This document shows positions 34,908 to 43,733 of a stretch of 53,655 nt of DNA, in pieces. The notes below the pieces were generated by a model. It worked only from the letters and a program-made list of their open reading frames with translations. It was not told the DNA's origin and searched no databases. The stretch is from an uncultured Verrucomicrobiota bacterium (GTDB lineage: Bacteria > Verrucomicrobiota > Verrucomicrobiia > Limisphaerales > CAIQOK01). Location of the stretch: the NCBI GenBank assembly GCA_903873415.1, contig CAIQOK010000007.1, positions 1 to 53,655 on the forward strand, read 5' to 3'. The position numbers and the translations under genes are program-made. Position 1 is the stretch's first letter; each line of letters begins with the position of its first letter.

Positions 34908-35743
34908 GATTGATTCCTCGCCACAGATTCCAACACGCGGTCCAAAATCACATCCGCCATTTCCGGGGCGGTGCCGACAGCCGGGGCATACCACAAAAGT
35001 TTGTCATGGCGCTCTGTTGGATTATGCCAGGTTGGCTGACCGGCCGCCAGCCGCTCGCGCACCAAGCGCTCGGGCTCACCCAGCAACACCGGGATATCCT
35101 CTTGGGCATGCAAACCGTCACTGATGAAAAAAGGCACCACCACAATGTTTCGGGTATGCGCCAGCTCATAGCACTGGGCGATGCGCGGAGGTTCCTCCAT
35201 AAAAACGGCATGGACTGCGGCAAACTCTTTCAGCGCCCGAATCAGGCCGACTTGCCGTTCGATGGCCTTGCGCGAATTCTCATTCAGCCCGGTTCCATGT
35301 CCGGCAATGTAAAGAGTTGTCTCCGCCGGCTTCGGGGCGCGCGGAAAAGGAAACCGTGCCACCACCCCGCGCGCCCGCGCCACCAGCACCGCGGTCATCC
35401 GGTCATGCGTTCCAACCGGTTGGCAGTAGGTTACTGCCGGGCCTTGACCCGCCCTCACGGTTTCACCGGGAACCAACCCCAGTTCGCGGGGGATGATTTC
35501 GGTGCTGAAATAACCTTCACTGATAAACAACGGCAGAATAAAAATGCGGGGGGTGGTCAATTCCGGCAGGACTTTCTTGATGTGCGGTTCCTGTTTCCAA
35601 AAGGCCTCCCGCACGTCCCTGAAAATTTGACGCCGCCGCAACCCGGCAGCATGCTGGAAAGCCGGAGCGGCGGAATCGGCATTCTGCGTCGAACCATGGC
35701 CAAGCAACACCAGCGTCGCATCGGATAAATCACAATTTCGCAC
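34904..35743 (-). CDS. CbiX-type cobaltochelatase / sirohydrochlorin chelatase
   Basis: A 279-residue protein with two tandem CbiX-like halves. ATLVLLGHGSTQNADSAAP (9-27) carries the first-domain metal-binding His, and TLYIAGHGTGLNENSRKAI begins the second half. Such chelatases insert Co or Fe into sirohydrochlorin in the cobalamin or siroheme pathway. The length fits fused double-domain forms. It is followed by overlap with an oxidoreductase gene and then the adenosyltransferase; the rest of the cobalamin pathway is absent. Confidence 0.82.
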   Translation of the reverse strand: MRNCDLSDATLVLLGHGSTQNADSAAPAFQHAAGLRRRQIFRDVREAFWKQEPHIKKVLPELTTPRIFILPLFISEGYFSTEIIPRELGLVPGETVRAGQGPAVTYCQPVGTHDRMTAVLVARARGVVARFPFPRAPKPAETTLYIAGHGTGLNENSRKAIERQVGLIRALKEFAAVHAVFMEEPPRIAQCYELAHTRNIVVVPFFISDGLHAQEDIPVLLGEPERLVRERLAAGQPTWHNPTERHDKLLWYAPAVGTAPEMADVILDRVLESVARNQS

Positions 35744-35865
35744 AAGTCATACTAAAGAAACCAATCGGCAAACCGCAAGCTGTCCTCTTGTCCACTACAA
35801 CACAGACCCGCTTCGCCAATGAGACTGAGAGAGTCCAAAACTCAGGCTATGCATTAAAGACGAGT

Positions 35866-36320
35866 ATGAAAAGACACTCGACCAGTTATGGATCAAGGAG
35901 CCGTTTGGTCTGGATTCCGGTCATGATTTTGGCCCTGATGTGCTGCGTTCATTCCAAAAACGGCCCGTCGGGTAACCCGCCCCCCCACGGACGACTTTGC
36001 CACCGGTGAAGCCTTCCTCAAGAAAGTATCGGGAAGAGACGGGCCTCGCCTCGTTTTATGCCAGCCGCTATGACGGCCGTCCCACCGCCAGCGGGGAGAC
36101 CTTCCACAATCATTTACTCACAGCTGCCCATCCATATTTGGTCTTCGGCACCCGGGTGCGGGTAACTAACCTGCAAAACCACCACTCCGTTGTAGTCCGG
36201 ATCAATGACCGTGGCCCCTTCGCCAAGGGACGGGTGATCGACTTGTCACAGGCGGCGGCCCGTCGTATTGAAATGATCCCGCTGGGGTTGGCCCAGGTAA
36301 AACTTGAAATCCTTGAATGA
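35866..36320 (+). pseudogene. rlpA: RlpA-like protein split by a frameshift at a poly-C tract
   Basis: The ATG at 35866 encodes a basic N-terminus and a hydrophobic signal (VWIPVMILALMCC, possible lipobox cysteine) continuing to about 35985. A second frame from 35997 encodes the double-psi beta-barrel of Rlp[31 protein letters not shown] and [20 protein letters not shown]. The two frames are offset by one base at a run of six C (35981-35986); inserting one C would join them. RlpA is a septal-ring lytic transglycosylase. Either the gene is broken, is phase-variable, or the assembly lost a base. The second frame can also be read from a TTG at 35997, but it would then lack a signal. Confidence 0.75.
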
Positions 36321-36554
36321 TGCAGGCGCCTTTGACTCGAACCGGTTCTGACATAAACGTGCGGCACGATTTTTCGCACGAAAACCTGCCGAGCCGGCCG
36401 ATTGGGGTGGGATCGGACTTTTCCAAGTCCTGTTCTCCGGTCGCCACGCAGAAGAACAGCCGTAAATCATCAATTTTACCTCTCAACCATAACCAGCCCC
36501 GCAACTGCAATTTCCAACTTCCATCCGCACTCCCGGACCCGCTATGCTCTCCCG

Positions 36555-37439
36555 GTGCGTTTCAAGAAAATCACCCTCGTCGGGATCGGCCTGCTTGGCG
36601 GTTCGCTTGGCCTGGCGGTGAGGCAGCGGCGGCTCGCCGGTGAGATTGCCGGCTATGTGCGCCGCCCTGAGGGCATTGCGCAATGCGAGCAGTTCGCCGC
36701 CGCAGACTACGCAACCACCGACCTGCTTGCGGCCGTTTCCGGCGCCGACCTCGTAATTCTCTGCACTCCTCTGGCCCAAATGACCATCCTGACACGACAA
36801 TTCCTTCCGGCACTGAAACGCGGGGCCATAGTCACCGACGTAGGCAGTGTAAAAGGAGGCATCGTGCGGGAACTGCAAACTCTGGTGCGCCGAAGGGGCG
36901 CACACTTCATCGGCAGCCATCCGATGGCGGGCGGGGAAAAAACAGGAGTTGCGGCGGCCCGTGCCGATCTTTTCGAGCATGCCGTATGTGTCGTGACCCC
37001 CACAAAAAAAACCGAAGCTTCGGCGCTGCGAAAGGTGGAAGGTTTTTGGAAATCACTAGGCGCCGACGTCATGCGAATGCCACCTGAATCGCATGACACC
37101 TTGGTCAGCCGGTCAAGCCATCTGCCCCACCTCGCTGCCGCCGCCCTTGCCCATCTCGTGCTCAACCCGCGGCACCCCCGATCTCAGGCCGCACTCTGTG
37201 CCAACGGCTTTCGCGACACCACCCGCATCGCCTCAGGCTCACCGGAAATGTGGCGCGATATCACCCTGGCCAATCGAAAACCCCTCTCCCGATCGCTTGC
37301 CCAGTTCATCCGGGATCTGCAGAAATTCCAGCACTCAATCCAAACCGCCAACTCCTCCGGAATCATGCGTTTTTTTGAAACCGCCAAACACAGACGCGAT
37401 CTGTGGATCTCCCGATCCGCCTCCATTTCTCCCGAATAA
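36555..37439 (+). CDS. tyrA: prephenate/arogenate dehydrogenase
   Basis: A 294-residue NAD(P)-dependent dehydrogenase of tyrosine synthesis. ITLVGIGLLGGSLGLAV (5-21) is the Rossmann motif, VSGADLVILCTPLAQ follows, and IGSHPMAGGEKTGVAAARADLFEHAVCVVTP contains the catalytic His/substrate loop. I chose the GTG at 36555, just before the Rossmann strand; an upstream in-frame extension from 36402 is low complexity. It heads a tyrA-aroA-cmk-plsC group. Confidence 0.92.
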   Translation: MRFKKITLVGIGLLGGSLGLAVRQRRLAGEIAGYVRRPEGIAQCEQFAAADYATTDLLAAVSGADLVILCTPLAQMTILTRQFLPALKRGAIVTDVGSVKGGIVRELQTLVRRRGAHFIGSHPMAGGEKTGVAAARADLFEHAVCVVTPTKKTEASALRKVEGFWKSLGADVMRMPPESHDTLVSRSSHLPHLAAAALAHLVLNPRHPRSQAALCANGFRDTTRIASGSPEMWRDITLANRKPLSRSLAQFIRDLQKFQHSIQTANSSGIMRFFETAKHRRDLWISRSASISPE

Positions 37440-37581
37440 ACACCTTAGCGCCCCATGAATCCGGCTAATTTCCTCCTTCAAACCATCCGTCCTGACAGGG
37501 ATTCGGCGCTTCTGCAGAATCACAGCGCAATGCTTGCCCGCAACCAGACGCCCGCCCCCGCCCAAAGCCTCCGAGCTTAAA

Positions 37582-38970
37582 ATGTCTTTACCTGATCTCA
37601 TCGAACTGGTGCCGCTCAAATCTCCCGTCCGCGCGGAAATCACCGTCCCGGGCTCCAAGAGCATCACCAATCGCGCCCTGATCCTCGCCGCCTTGAGCAC
37701 CGGGAAAGTCAGCCTAAAAGGCGCGTTATGGAGCGAGGACACCCAGATCATGACCGAGTGCTTACAGCAACTCGGATTCCGTGTGGACGTAAGGCCCGAT
37801 CCGGACGAAGTCTGCAATCGCAGCATCACTGTGGACGGCCAGGGCGGGAGGGTTCCCGCAGGCGGGACAGATGGCCGGCCCTTGGAATTATTTGTGGGCA
37901 ATGCGGGCACGGCGGCGCGTTTTCTGGCCGCTTTTCTGTGTCTGGGCCGGGGAGTCTATCGGCTCTCCGGTGTGCCCCGGATGCACGAACGCCCGCAGGA
38001 AGCACTGTTACAGGCATTGGGTGAACTGGGCTACCGGGTTGAGTCGGAAAACGGCAACAACAAACTGCCGGTGAAAATTTCCGGCGGCGGACCAATCGAT
38101 CAAGATCAAACTGGAAAAGTGGAAACAGGAAACCAAGCCCTCCCCTTCGCACCGGGCCTCCTGAGCACGGCTGCCGCCACTTCAAAGCACTGCACCGTCA
38201 GCATCGAAAAAAGTTCCCAGTTCGCCTCCGCGCTGCTGCTCTGCTCTAAAACAGGCGGCTGGCAGGTCGGAATCAGCGGGGAAAACGCCGAAGAGTCGCC
38301 TTATGTGGCAATGACATCTCGCATGATGGAGTCTTTTCCCTGGCGCGGAGGAAATTTCCACGTGGAACCCGATTCATCCAGTGGAAGCTACTTCGTCGCG
38401 GCCGGGGAGCTTTTCCCCTCGCTAGGATACCCCGCCGTCTCGATTGTGGACTGGCCCGCATCCGCCTGGCAGGTGGATTCCAATTTCGTCCGCGCCCTGC
38501 CCCTGCCGCCGGTCTTGTCTCGCGGAGGCCGAACCGAGCCGGGCATCATCCAGCTCGGGGACAGCATCATGACAGCCATTGCGGTTGCTGCTTTTTCGGC
38601 CGGGCCTTGCCGGTTTGAGAATTTAGGCCGCCTTCGCCTTCAGGAATGCGAACGGGTCGCCGCCTTGCGGACGGAATTGACCAAGTGCGGCGGCAATGTG
38701 CTTGAAGAGGGCGACACTCTGCTGGTCAGCCCTTCCAACCTGCACGGGGCGGAAATCGAAACCTACAACGACCATCGGATGGCGATGTGCTTTGCTATTC
38801 TGGGATTGAAAGTTGCGGGAATAAAAATTAAGAATCCCGCTTGCGTGAAAAAAACGTTCCCGAATTTTTTCCAGAAACTCGCCGCTCCACAACCGCGGGG
38901 ACTCGGAGCACTTATTCTGGACGGCCGAACCGGCCACCCCCTCGCCTCGGAGGAATTGTTCGCGGACTAA
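37582..38970 (+). CDS. aroA: 3-phosphoshikimate 1-carboxyvinyltransferase (EPSP synthase)
   Basis: A 462-residue enzyme of the shikimate pathway. TVPGSKSITNRALILAAL (21-38) binds phosphate, FVGNAGTAARFLAAFL is the PEP-binding loop, RMHERP and YNDHRMAMCFAILGL are further hallmarks. The start ATG at 37582 lies just before the first conserved segment. Together with tyrA it makes aromatic amino acid precursors. The length is above the usual 430, partly from inserts near residues 200 and 320. Confidence 0.95.
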   Translation: MSLPDLIELVPLKSPVRAEITVPGSKSITNRALILAALSTGKVSLKGALWSEDTQIMTECLQQLGFRVDVRPDPDEVCNRSITVDGQGGRVPAGGTDGRPLELFVGNAGTAARFLAAFLCLGRGVYRLSGVPRMHERPQEALLQALGELGYRVESENGNNKLPVKISGGGPIDQDQTGKVETGNQALPFAPGLLSTAAATSKHCTVSIEKSSQFASALLLCSKTGGWQVGISGENAEESPYVAMTSRMMESFPWRGGNFHVEPDSSSGSYFVAAGELFPSLGYPAVSIVDWPASAWQVDSNFVRALPLPPVLSRGGRTEPGIIQLGDSIMTAIAVAAFSAGPCRFENLGRLRLQECERVAALRTELTKCGGNVLEEGDTLLVSPSNLHGAEIETYNDHRMAMCFAILGLKVAGIKIKNPACVKKTFPNFFQKLAAPQPRGLGALILDGRTGHPLASEELFAD

Positions 38971-39046
38971 ACACCTCCGCAGCTGCGGCGGGAACCCGGC
39001 CCCATGCCTTTGCGGCACACCGTCGGGATGCAGCCGAAAAATCGAA

Positions 39047-39709
39047 TTGAAAAATCCAATTGTCATCGCCCTTGACGGCACCAGTGCCAGCGGCAAAAGT
39101 ACTAACGCCAAACTTGTCGCAAAAACACTCAGCTTCGTCTACGTCGACACAGGAGCCATGTACCGCACGCTGGCTTGGCATTGCCTGCAGAAAAACGTGG
39201 ACATCTATGATGAAAAAGCGGTGGCCGCGGCCTGTCGCAAATGGAAAACCTCCCTTAAATGCTTGGAAAAGGACAAACTTCGGGCGGTGTATCTGTCCGT
39301 AGACGGTTACTTTCCCGAAAAGGAAATCCGCACGCCCGAGACGGCTGCCGCCGTCGCCCACGTGGCAGCTGTGCCAAAGGTCCGCGAATGGATGAAACGG
39401 ACCCAGCGTGACTGCATCCAATTTGGCAACCTCGTGATGGAAGGCCGGGACATCGGCACCAATGTTTTCCCTGAAACAGATTATAAATTCTATCTGGACG
39501 CCGCCCTGTCCGAGCGCTCGGCCCGCCGCGCAGCCGACGGGGTGCAGGAAAATCTCGCCGCCCGCGACCAGCGCGACAGCCAGCGGGCCGTCGCACCGTT
39601 GATGATCGCCCTCGGGGCCAAAGTCATAAACAATTCCTCAATGACAGCTGAACAGACCAGCGGAATCATTCTCGAGGATCTGCGCAAGCGCCTGCCCGCC
39701 CCGCATTGA
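39047..39709 (+). CDS. cmk: cytidylate kinase
   Basis: A 220-residue P-loop kinase converting CMP and dCMP to diphosphates. GTSASGKST (11-19) is the P-loop, VDTGAMYRTLAW the substrate motif, and LVMEGRDIGTNVFP the conserved core of Cmk. The start is TTG, as with a few other genes here. It follows aroA and precedes plsC, a common order. Confidence 0.95.
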   Translation: MKNPIVIALDGTSASGKSTNAKLVAKTLSFVYVDTGAMYRTLAWHCLQKNVDIYDEKAVAAACRKWKTSLKCLEKDKLRAVYLSVDGYFPEKEIRTPETAAAVAHVAAVPKVREWMKRTQRDCIQFGNLVMEGRDIGTNVFPETDYKFYLDAALSERSARRAADGVQENLAARDQRDSQRAVAPLMIALGAKVINNSSMTAEQTSGIILEDLRKRLPAPH

Positions 39710-39722
39710 CCTGCGGCACTGC

Positions 39723-40376
39723 ATGAGCCCTGTTTATTTTATTGGCTGGGTGCTCTTCCGCTTTATCTACGCGGTCTGCTTTCGCTGGCGCGTCTTCAAC
39801 CCCGAACGCGTCCCACTCAAAGGCCCGGTCATCCTCGCTTCAAATCACGGCAGCTTTTTAGACCCTCCCCTGGTCGGGGCCGGGTTGAAGAGGGATATCA
39901 ATTACCTCGCCCGCGACACCCTCTTCCGTTTCCCGGGCATCGGTTGGCTTCTGCGCAAGTGGAATGCCGTGCCGGTGGACCGCGACGGCGGCGGGGCCAG
40001 GGGGTTGAAGGCTATCTTGGATCGATTACTGGCCGGAGGGGCCGTCATTTTGTTTCCAGAAGGCACCCGCACCCGCAACGGCCTCCTGCACCCAGCCCGC
40101 TCCGGCATCGGCCTGATTGTCATCAAGTCCCCGGCAGTGGTTATTCCGGTGCGGGTTTTTGGAACTTATGATGCCTATGGTCGGCATCACACCTTTCCCA
40201 GACCACGGCAGGTGGCTGTCAAATACGGCCCCCCTCTGCACTTTGAAAAACTGCGCGCGGAGGCCCTCATCTGCCCCAAACCCAGACTCAAGGAAATCTA
40301 CCAGCAGGTGGCCGATGAAATCATGAACGCCATCGCCGAACTGGAACCCTGCTCGGACCGGCAGACCTTTCCTTAA
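39723..40376 (+). CDS. plsC: 1-acylglycerol-3-phosphate acyltransferase
   Basis: A 217-residue PlsC-family acyltransferase making phosphatidic acid at the membrane. NHGSFLD (41-47) is the catalytic NHxxxxD motif and LFPEGTRTRNG (110-120) the lysophosphatidate-binding motif. A hydrophobic N-terminal segment anchors it. It starts 13 bases after the cmk stop. Confidence 0.92.
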   Translation: MSPVYFIGWVLFRFIYAVCFRWRVFNPERVPLKGPVILASNHGSFLDPPLVGAGLKRDINYLARDTLFRFPGIGWLLRKWNAVPVDRDGGGARGLKAILDRLLAGGAVILFPEGTRTRNGLLHPARSGIGLIVIKSPAVVIPVRVFGTYDAYGRHHTFPRPRQVAVKYGPPLHFEKLRAEALICPKPRLKEIYQQVADEIMNAIAELEPCSDRQTFP

Positions 40377-40443
40377 AGAAAACTCCGCCCAGCGCAGGCC
40401 AACCTCCCTTCTTCAGAGCCCTATACCCTCAATGTGAGCTGGA

Positions 40444-40776
40444 TCAAATTCCCAAATTCGACAGGGTGCTGGTAATGGCGTTGACAATCTGCACCAGGCG
40501 GGGATGGGATTGCTCAAAGCCCTCAACGGATGTGGAAAGTCCTTTAAGGGATAGAGCGAGCAACTCGGGGTTCTGGTTCAGCCGGGTAGCCTCATGAGCC
40601 GAAATCTCAGTGAAGCCGGCGATGCTTTGCGCATGGTCCTGATGGGTCTCGGACAGTTTAAGCACCTCGCATTTCAGGGTGCCCAGCAGTTGAAGCAGTT
40701 CGCGCTTTTTCTCGCCATCAATGGCGTCAGCCACCTGGATTTTCTCCTCAATTTTTCGGACGGTGTCTTTGATCAT
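40444..40776 (-). CDS. small DUF4404-like protein
   Basis: A 110-residue protein predicted to be mostly helical: IEEKIQVADAIDGEKKRELLQLLGTLKCEVLKLSETH, then FTEISAHEATRLNQNPELLALSLKGLSTSVEGFEQSHPRLVQIVNAI. It resembles the DUF4404 family of unknown function. No signal or membrane span. The ATG at 40776 precedes the first helix; an upstream extension overlaps the end of tmk. Function unknown. Confidence 0.7.
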   Translation of the reverse strand: MIKDTVRKIEEKIQVADAIDGEKKRELLQLLGTLKCEVLKLSETHQDHAQSIAGFTEISAHEATRLNQNPELLALSLKGLSTSVEGFEQSHPRLVQIVNAITSTLSNLGI

Positions 40777-40817
40777 AATTAGCTCCAAGCCCCACCGTAG
40801 CACAAATGCTCGCGACG

Positions 40818-41459
40818 TCACGCCTGCAAAAACGGCGCCACCCGCCTCCAAACCCATTCCCCCACCGCCTCAATGCTGCCGCACGCATCCACCGCCCTGA
40901 CCCGTCCTGGGTCGTCGGCGGCAATGGCCTGATAGCCGAGATCCACCCGATCGAAAAAACTCCGCTCTGCCTCCTCAAACCTGTCACGCGCAAACGGCAG
41001 CGTCGACTGCCGCTGGCGCATCCGCTCCGCGCTCACCACGGTCGGCACCAGCAAGAGCAGCGTCAAATCCGGCCGGGTTTCCCCAACCGCCACATCAACA
41101 ATCGCCCGGACCAGATCCAGATTGAGCTGCCGGCCATAGCCCTGATACGCAATGGTGGAATCGTAAAACCGGTCGCACACCACCACCTCCCCAGCCTCCA
41201 GTGCCGGCCGGATAACCTCACGGACCAATTGCGCACGGCTGGCATTAATCAAGAGCAACTCCGCCTCCGGTGTCATGGCCGCATTGGCGGAACTGTGTTT
41301 GAGTGTATGACGGATTTCCTCGCCGATGGGCGTGCCGCCGGGTTCGCGCAAGAGCCTCACCTCACGACCCGCAGCCCGCAGGCGCTCGGCCAAACGTGAA
41401 ATCTGGGTCGATTTTCCGCAGCCTTCCGTACCCTCAAACGTGATGAATAACCCCTTCAT
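40818..41459 (-). CDS. tmk: thymidylate kinase
   Basis: A 213-residue P-loop kinase that phosphorylates dTMP. FEGTEGCGKSTQ (8-19) is the P-loop, LREPGGTPIGEEIR the DRX-like/Lid-adjacent motif, and CDRFYDSTIAYQGYGR the substrate-binding segment. Full length. It is downstream of cysS on the same strand with 25 bases between. Confidence 0.96.
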   Translation of the reverse strand: MKGLFITFEGTEGCGKSTQISRLAERLRAAGREVRLLREPGGTPIGEEIRHTLKHSSANAAMTPEAELLLINASRAQLVREVIRPALEAGEVVVCDRFYDSTIAYQGYGRQLNLDLVRAIVDVAVGETRPDLTLLLLVPTVVSAERMRQRQSTLPFARDRFEEAERSFFDRVDLGYQAIAADDPGRVRAVDACGSIEAVGEWVWRRVAPFLQA

Positions 41460-41484
41460 TTCCAGATAAAAACCAATATCCGCG

Positions 41485-42888
41485 CTAAATCTTTTTCAAC
41501 TTAAGCCCCTTCGGGGAGTCTTCAATCACCCAGCCCATCGACTTCAAGCGATCCCGGATCGCGTCGGCGCGCTGGAAATCCCGGGCTTTTTTGGCCTCCG
41601 TGCGTTCGGCTGCCAGAGCGGCGATTTCCGCGGGCACCGGGGCCTCCGATTTGCAACCGATGCCCAGCACCGAGTCCACCCGCTCCCAAGCGGCCAAAGC
41701 CCCTGCAGCAGCAAGCGGAGGGAGGGAATTTTCCGCGATGCGTTTGTTGGTTTCACGGACCCAGTCGAAAACAGCAGCCCAAGCCGCCGAGATATTCAGA
41801 TCGTCCTCCAGCGCTGATGCAAAAGGTTCCAACAGCGCCGGCTCCGGGACCGCGGCGGCAGATCTGGTAATTTCACGCAATTTGCCGACACACTCATCAA
41901 TGCGGGCCAAGGCCGATTTGGCCCCCTGTAATCCGTCGAGGGTGAAGTTGAAGGTTTCGCGATAATGCGCGCTCAACAGGAGATGCCTCACCTCGCGACC
42001 GGTGAAACCCTTGGCTAGCAGATCCCTCAAGGTGAAAAAGTTTCCGAGCGACTTGCTCATTTTCTTACCTTCTACCAATAGATGGGCGCCGTGGAGCCAA
42101 TGGCGGACAAATGGTTTGCCGGTGGCACCCTCGCTTTGGGCGATTTCATCCTCATGATGCGGAAATTTCAGATCCTCACCACCCAGATGCAGATCAAAAC
42201 TTTCCCCCAACACCTTCATGCTCATCGCTGAACACTCAATGTGCCAACCCGGACGTCCTTCCCCGAAGGGACTACCCCAAAACACCTCGCCATCCTCCGC
42301 AACCCGGGCTTTCCAGAGCGCGAAGTCCGCCACCGACTCCTTCTCATATTCATCCGCGGAGACGCGCTCGCCGACCCGGAGTCCGTCGAAATTAAGTTTC
42401 AACAGCTGTCCATAGTTGCAGCCGCAACCCCGGTATTTTTCAATGGAGAAATAGACCGAACCGTCGGCGGCCTGATAGGCGATGCCGCGATGAATCAATC
42501 TGCCAATCAAGTCGATGATTTCCGCGATGTAATCTGTGGCGCGGGGCATGTGGTGGGGCAGCCGGCAATGCAATGCCTGAAGATCCTCTAAAAACGCAGC
42601 CTCGAAACGACCCGTGAATGCGCGCAACGTGGTCTTGTTATCGCGAACCTTGCGGATGATTTTGTCCTCCACGTCCGTGATGTTCATGACATGGTTCACA
42701 TCATAACCGGAAAATTCCAGGGCGCGGCGCACCAGGTCGGCGAACACAAACGTCCGCCAATTGCCGATATGGGCAAAGTCATAGACCGTCGGGCCGCAGC
42801 AATACATCCCCACCCGCTTCTGCCAGGGATCCATGGGGGTGAATGGCTGCACGGAACGCTCAAGGGTGTTAAATAATTTTAGGGCCAT
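41485..42888 (-). CDS. cysS: cysteinyl-tRNA synthetase
   Basis: A 467-residue class I synthetase charging tRNA-Cys. [19 protein letters not shown] (29-47) includes the HIGN signature used by many CysRS, and [14 protein letters not shown] the KMSKS loop. CysRS zinc ligands (for example the Cys in WHIECSAMS) are present, and the C-terminal alpha bundle and GKP-like end are complete. Confidence 0.97.
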   Translation of the reverse strand: MALKLFNTLERSVQPFTPMDPWQKRVGMYCCGPTVYDFAHIGNWRTFVFADLVRRALEFSGYDVNHVMNITDVEDKIIRKVRDNKTTLRAFTGRFEAAFLEDLQALHCRLPHHMPRATDYIAEIIDLIGRLIHRGIAYQAADGSVYFSIEKYRGCGCNYGQLLKLNFDGLRVGERVSADEYEKESVADFALWKARVAEDGEVFWGSPFGEGRPGWHIECSAMSMKVLGESFDLHLGGEDLKFPHHEDEIAQSEGATGKPFVRHWLHGAHLLVEGKKMSKSLGNFFTLRDLLAKGFTGREVRHLLLSAHYRETFNFTLDGLQGAKSALARIDECVGKLREITRSAAAVPEPALLEPFASALEDDLNISAAWAAVFDWVRETNKRIAENSLPPLAAAGALAAWERVDSVLGIGCKSEAPVPAEIAALAAERTEAKKARDFQRADAIRDRLKSMGWVIEDSPKGLKLKKI

Positions 42889-43042
42889 TTAAAATGTTTG
42901 AAAATCATAAGGATTCTGCCCCGAGAGCAAAAGAGTAAAACAAGCCCCCCCGCCGCCGGCCGCAAGCGCAGCGCCGTTTTCCCCATGAGGCAAAACCTTG
43001 CACCGGTCCGGCATGACCTTGCGATTAAACCTCCAAATCAAT

Positions 43043-43080
43043 TTGACACCCGATTCCAGCTTACCTACCGTTCGGTAGGT
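43043..43080 (+). promoter_or_regulatory. efflux operon promoter overlapped by a TetR palindrome
   Basis: TTGACA at 43043-43048 is a perfect -35 element; a weak -10 (TACCGT, 43066-43071) follows at 17 bases. ACCTACCG-TT-CGGTAGGT at 43063-43080 is an exact palindrome with 8-base arms, covering the -10 and the probable start, the usual arrangement for TetR self-repression. The ATG is only three bases beyond it, so the transcript would be nearly leaderless. Confidence 0.8.
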
Positions 43081-43082
43081 TC

Positions 43083-43733
43083 ATGGCTTCCACCGTCACC
43101 CACACCGAAACCGAAACCCGCCGCCAGATTCTGCGCGCGGCGGTCAAGCGCTTTGCCCACAGCGGATATGCGGCCGCGTCGGTCCAGCAAATCGTGGATG
43201 ACGCCCAAGTGTCCAAGCCCGCCCTCTACTACTACTTCCAAGACAAAGCCGGGTTATTCCAAGCGCTGGTCAATGAATCCCACGATCAGAAACTGGAGTT
43301 GATGCAATCCGCGGCGCGGCGCGGAGAGACCTTGCCGGACAAGCTCGTGGAGATTCTGGCCGCGCTTTTCGACTATTTCAGCCAGAATCGCGAACTGGTC
43401 AGCATCTCCCTGGCCACCGCATTCGCCGCCCCCGGCGAGGTGCCTGAAGGACTTTGCTACCAGGAAAAATGCGAACGGAACTTCGAATTCATCCACGCCC
43501 TGATGAAAGAGGGGCTCAAACAGGGCGAACTGGATTCCCGCTTCGGAAGCCGGGAACTGGCTTTCGGTTTCTACGGCCAAGCCAACTCCTATCTCATGAG
43601 CCAGCTCCTCGCCGCCCCTTATCCGCTGGATCGCCCCTTGGCGGAGCTTATCGTCGGTCTGTTCCTGGGCGGGGCCGCCGCAAAAAACCCTTTAAAAACC
43701 AACCCAAATCCCCATAAGCGGGCAACAGCATGA
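43083..43733 (+). CDS. TetR/AcrR family repressor
   Basis: A 216-residue regulator. The N-terminal helix-turn-helix (TRRQILRAAVKRFAHSGYAAASVQQIVDDAQVSKPALYYYFQDKAGLFQALV, roughly 12-62) is typical of TetR/AcrR proteins; the C-terminal ligand domain is full length. It precedes an RND efflux pair with an ATGA overlap and its own palindromic operator lies just upstream, so it probably represses this operon until a ligand binds. Ligand unknown. Confidence 0.92.
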   Translation: MASTVTHTETETRRQILRAAVKRFAHSGYAAASVQQIVDDAQVSKPALYYYFQDKAGLFQALVNESHDQKLELMQSAARRGETLPDKLVEILAALFDYFSQNRELVSISLATAFAAPGEVPEGLCYQEKCERNFEFIHALMKEGLKQGELDSRFGSRELAFGFYGQANSYLMSQLLAAPYPLDRPLAELIVGLFLGGAAAKNPLKTNPNPHKRATA

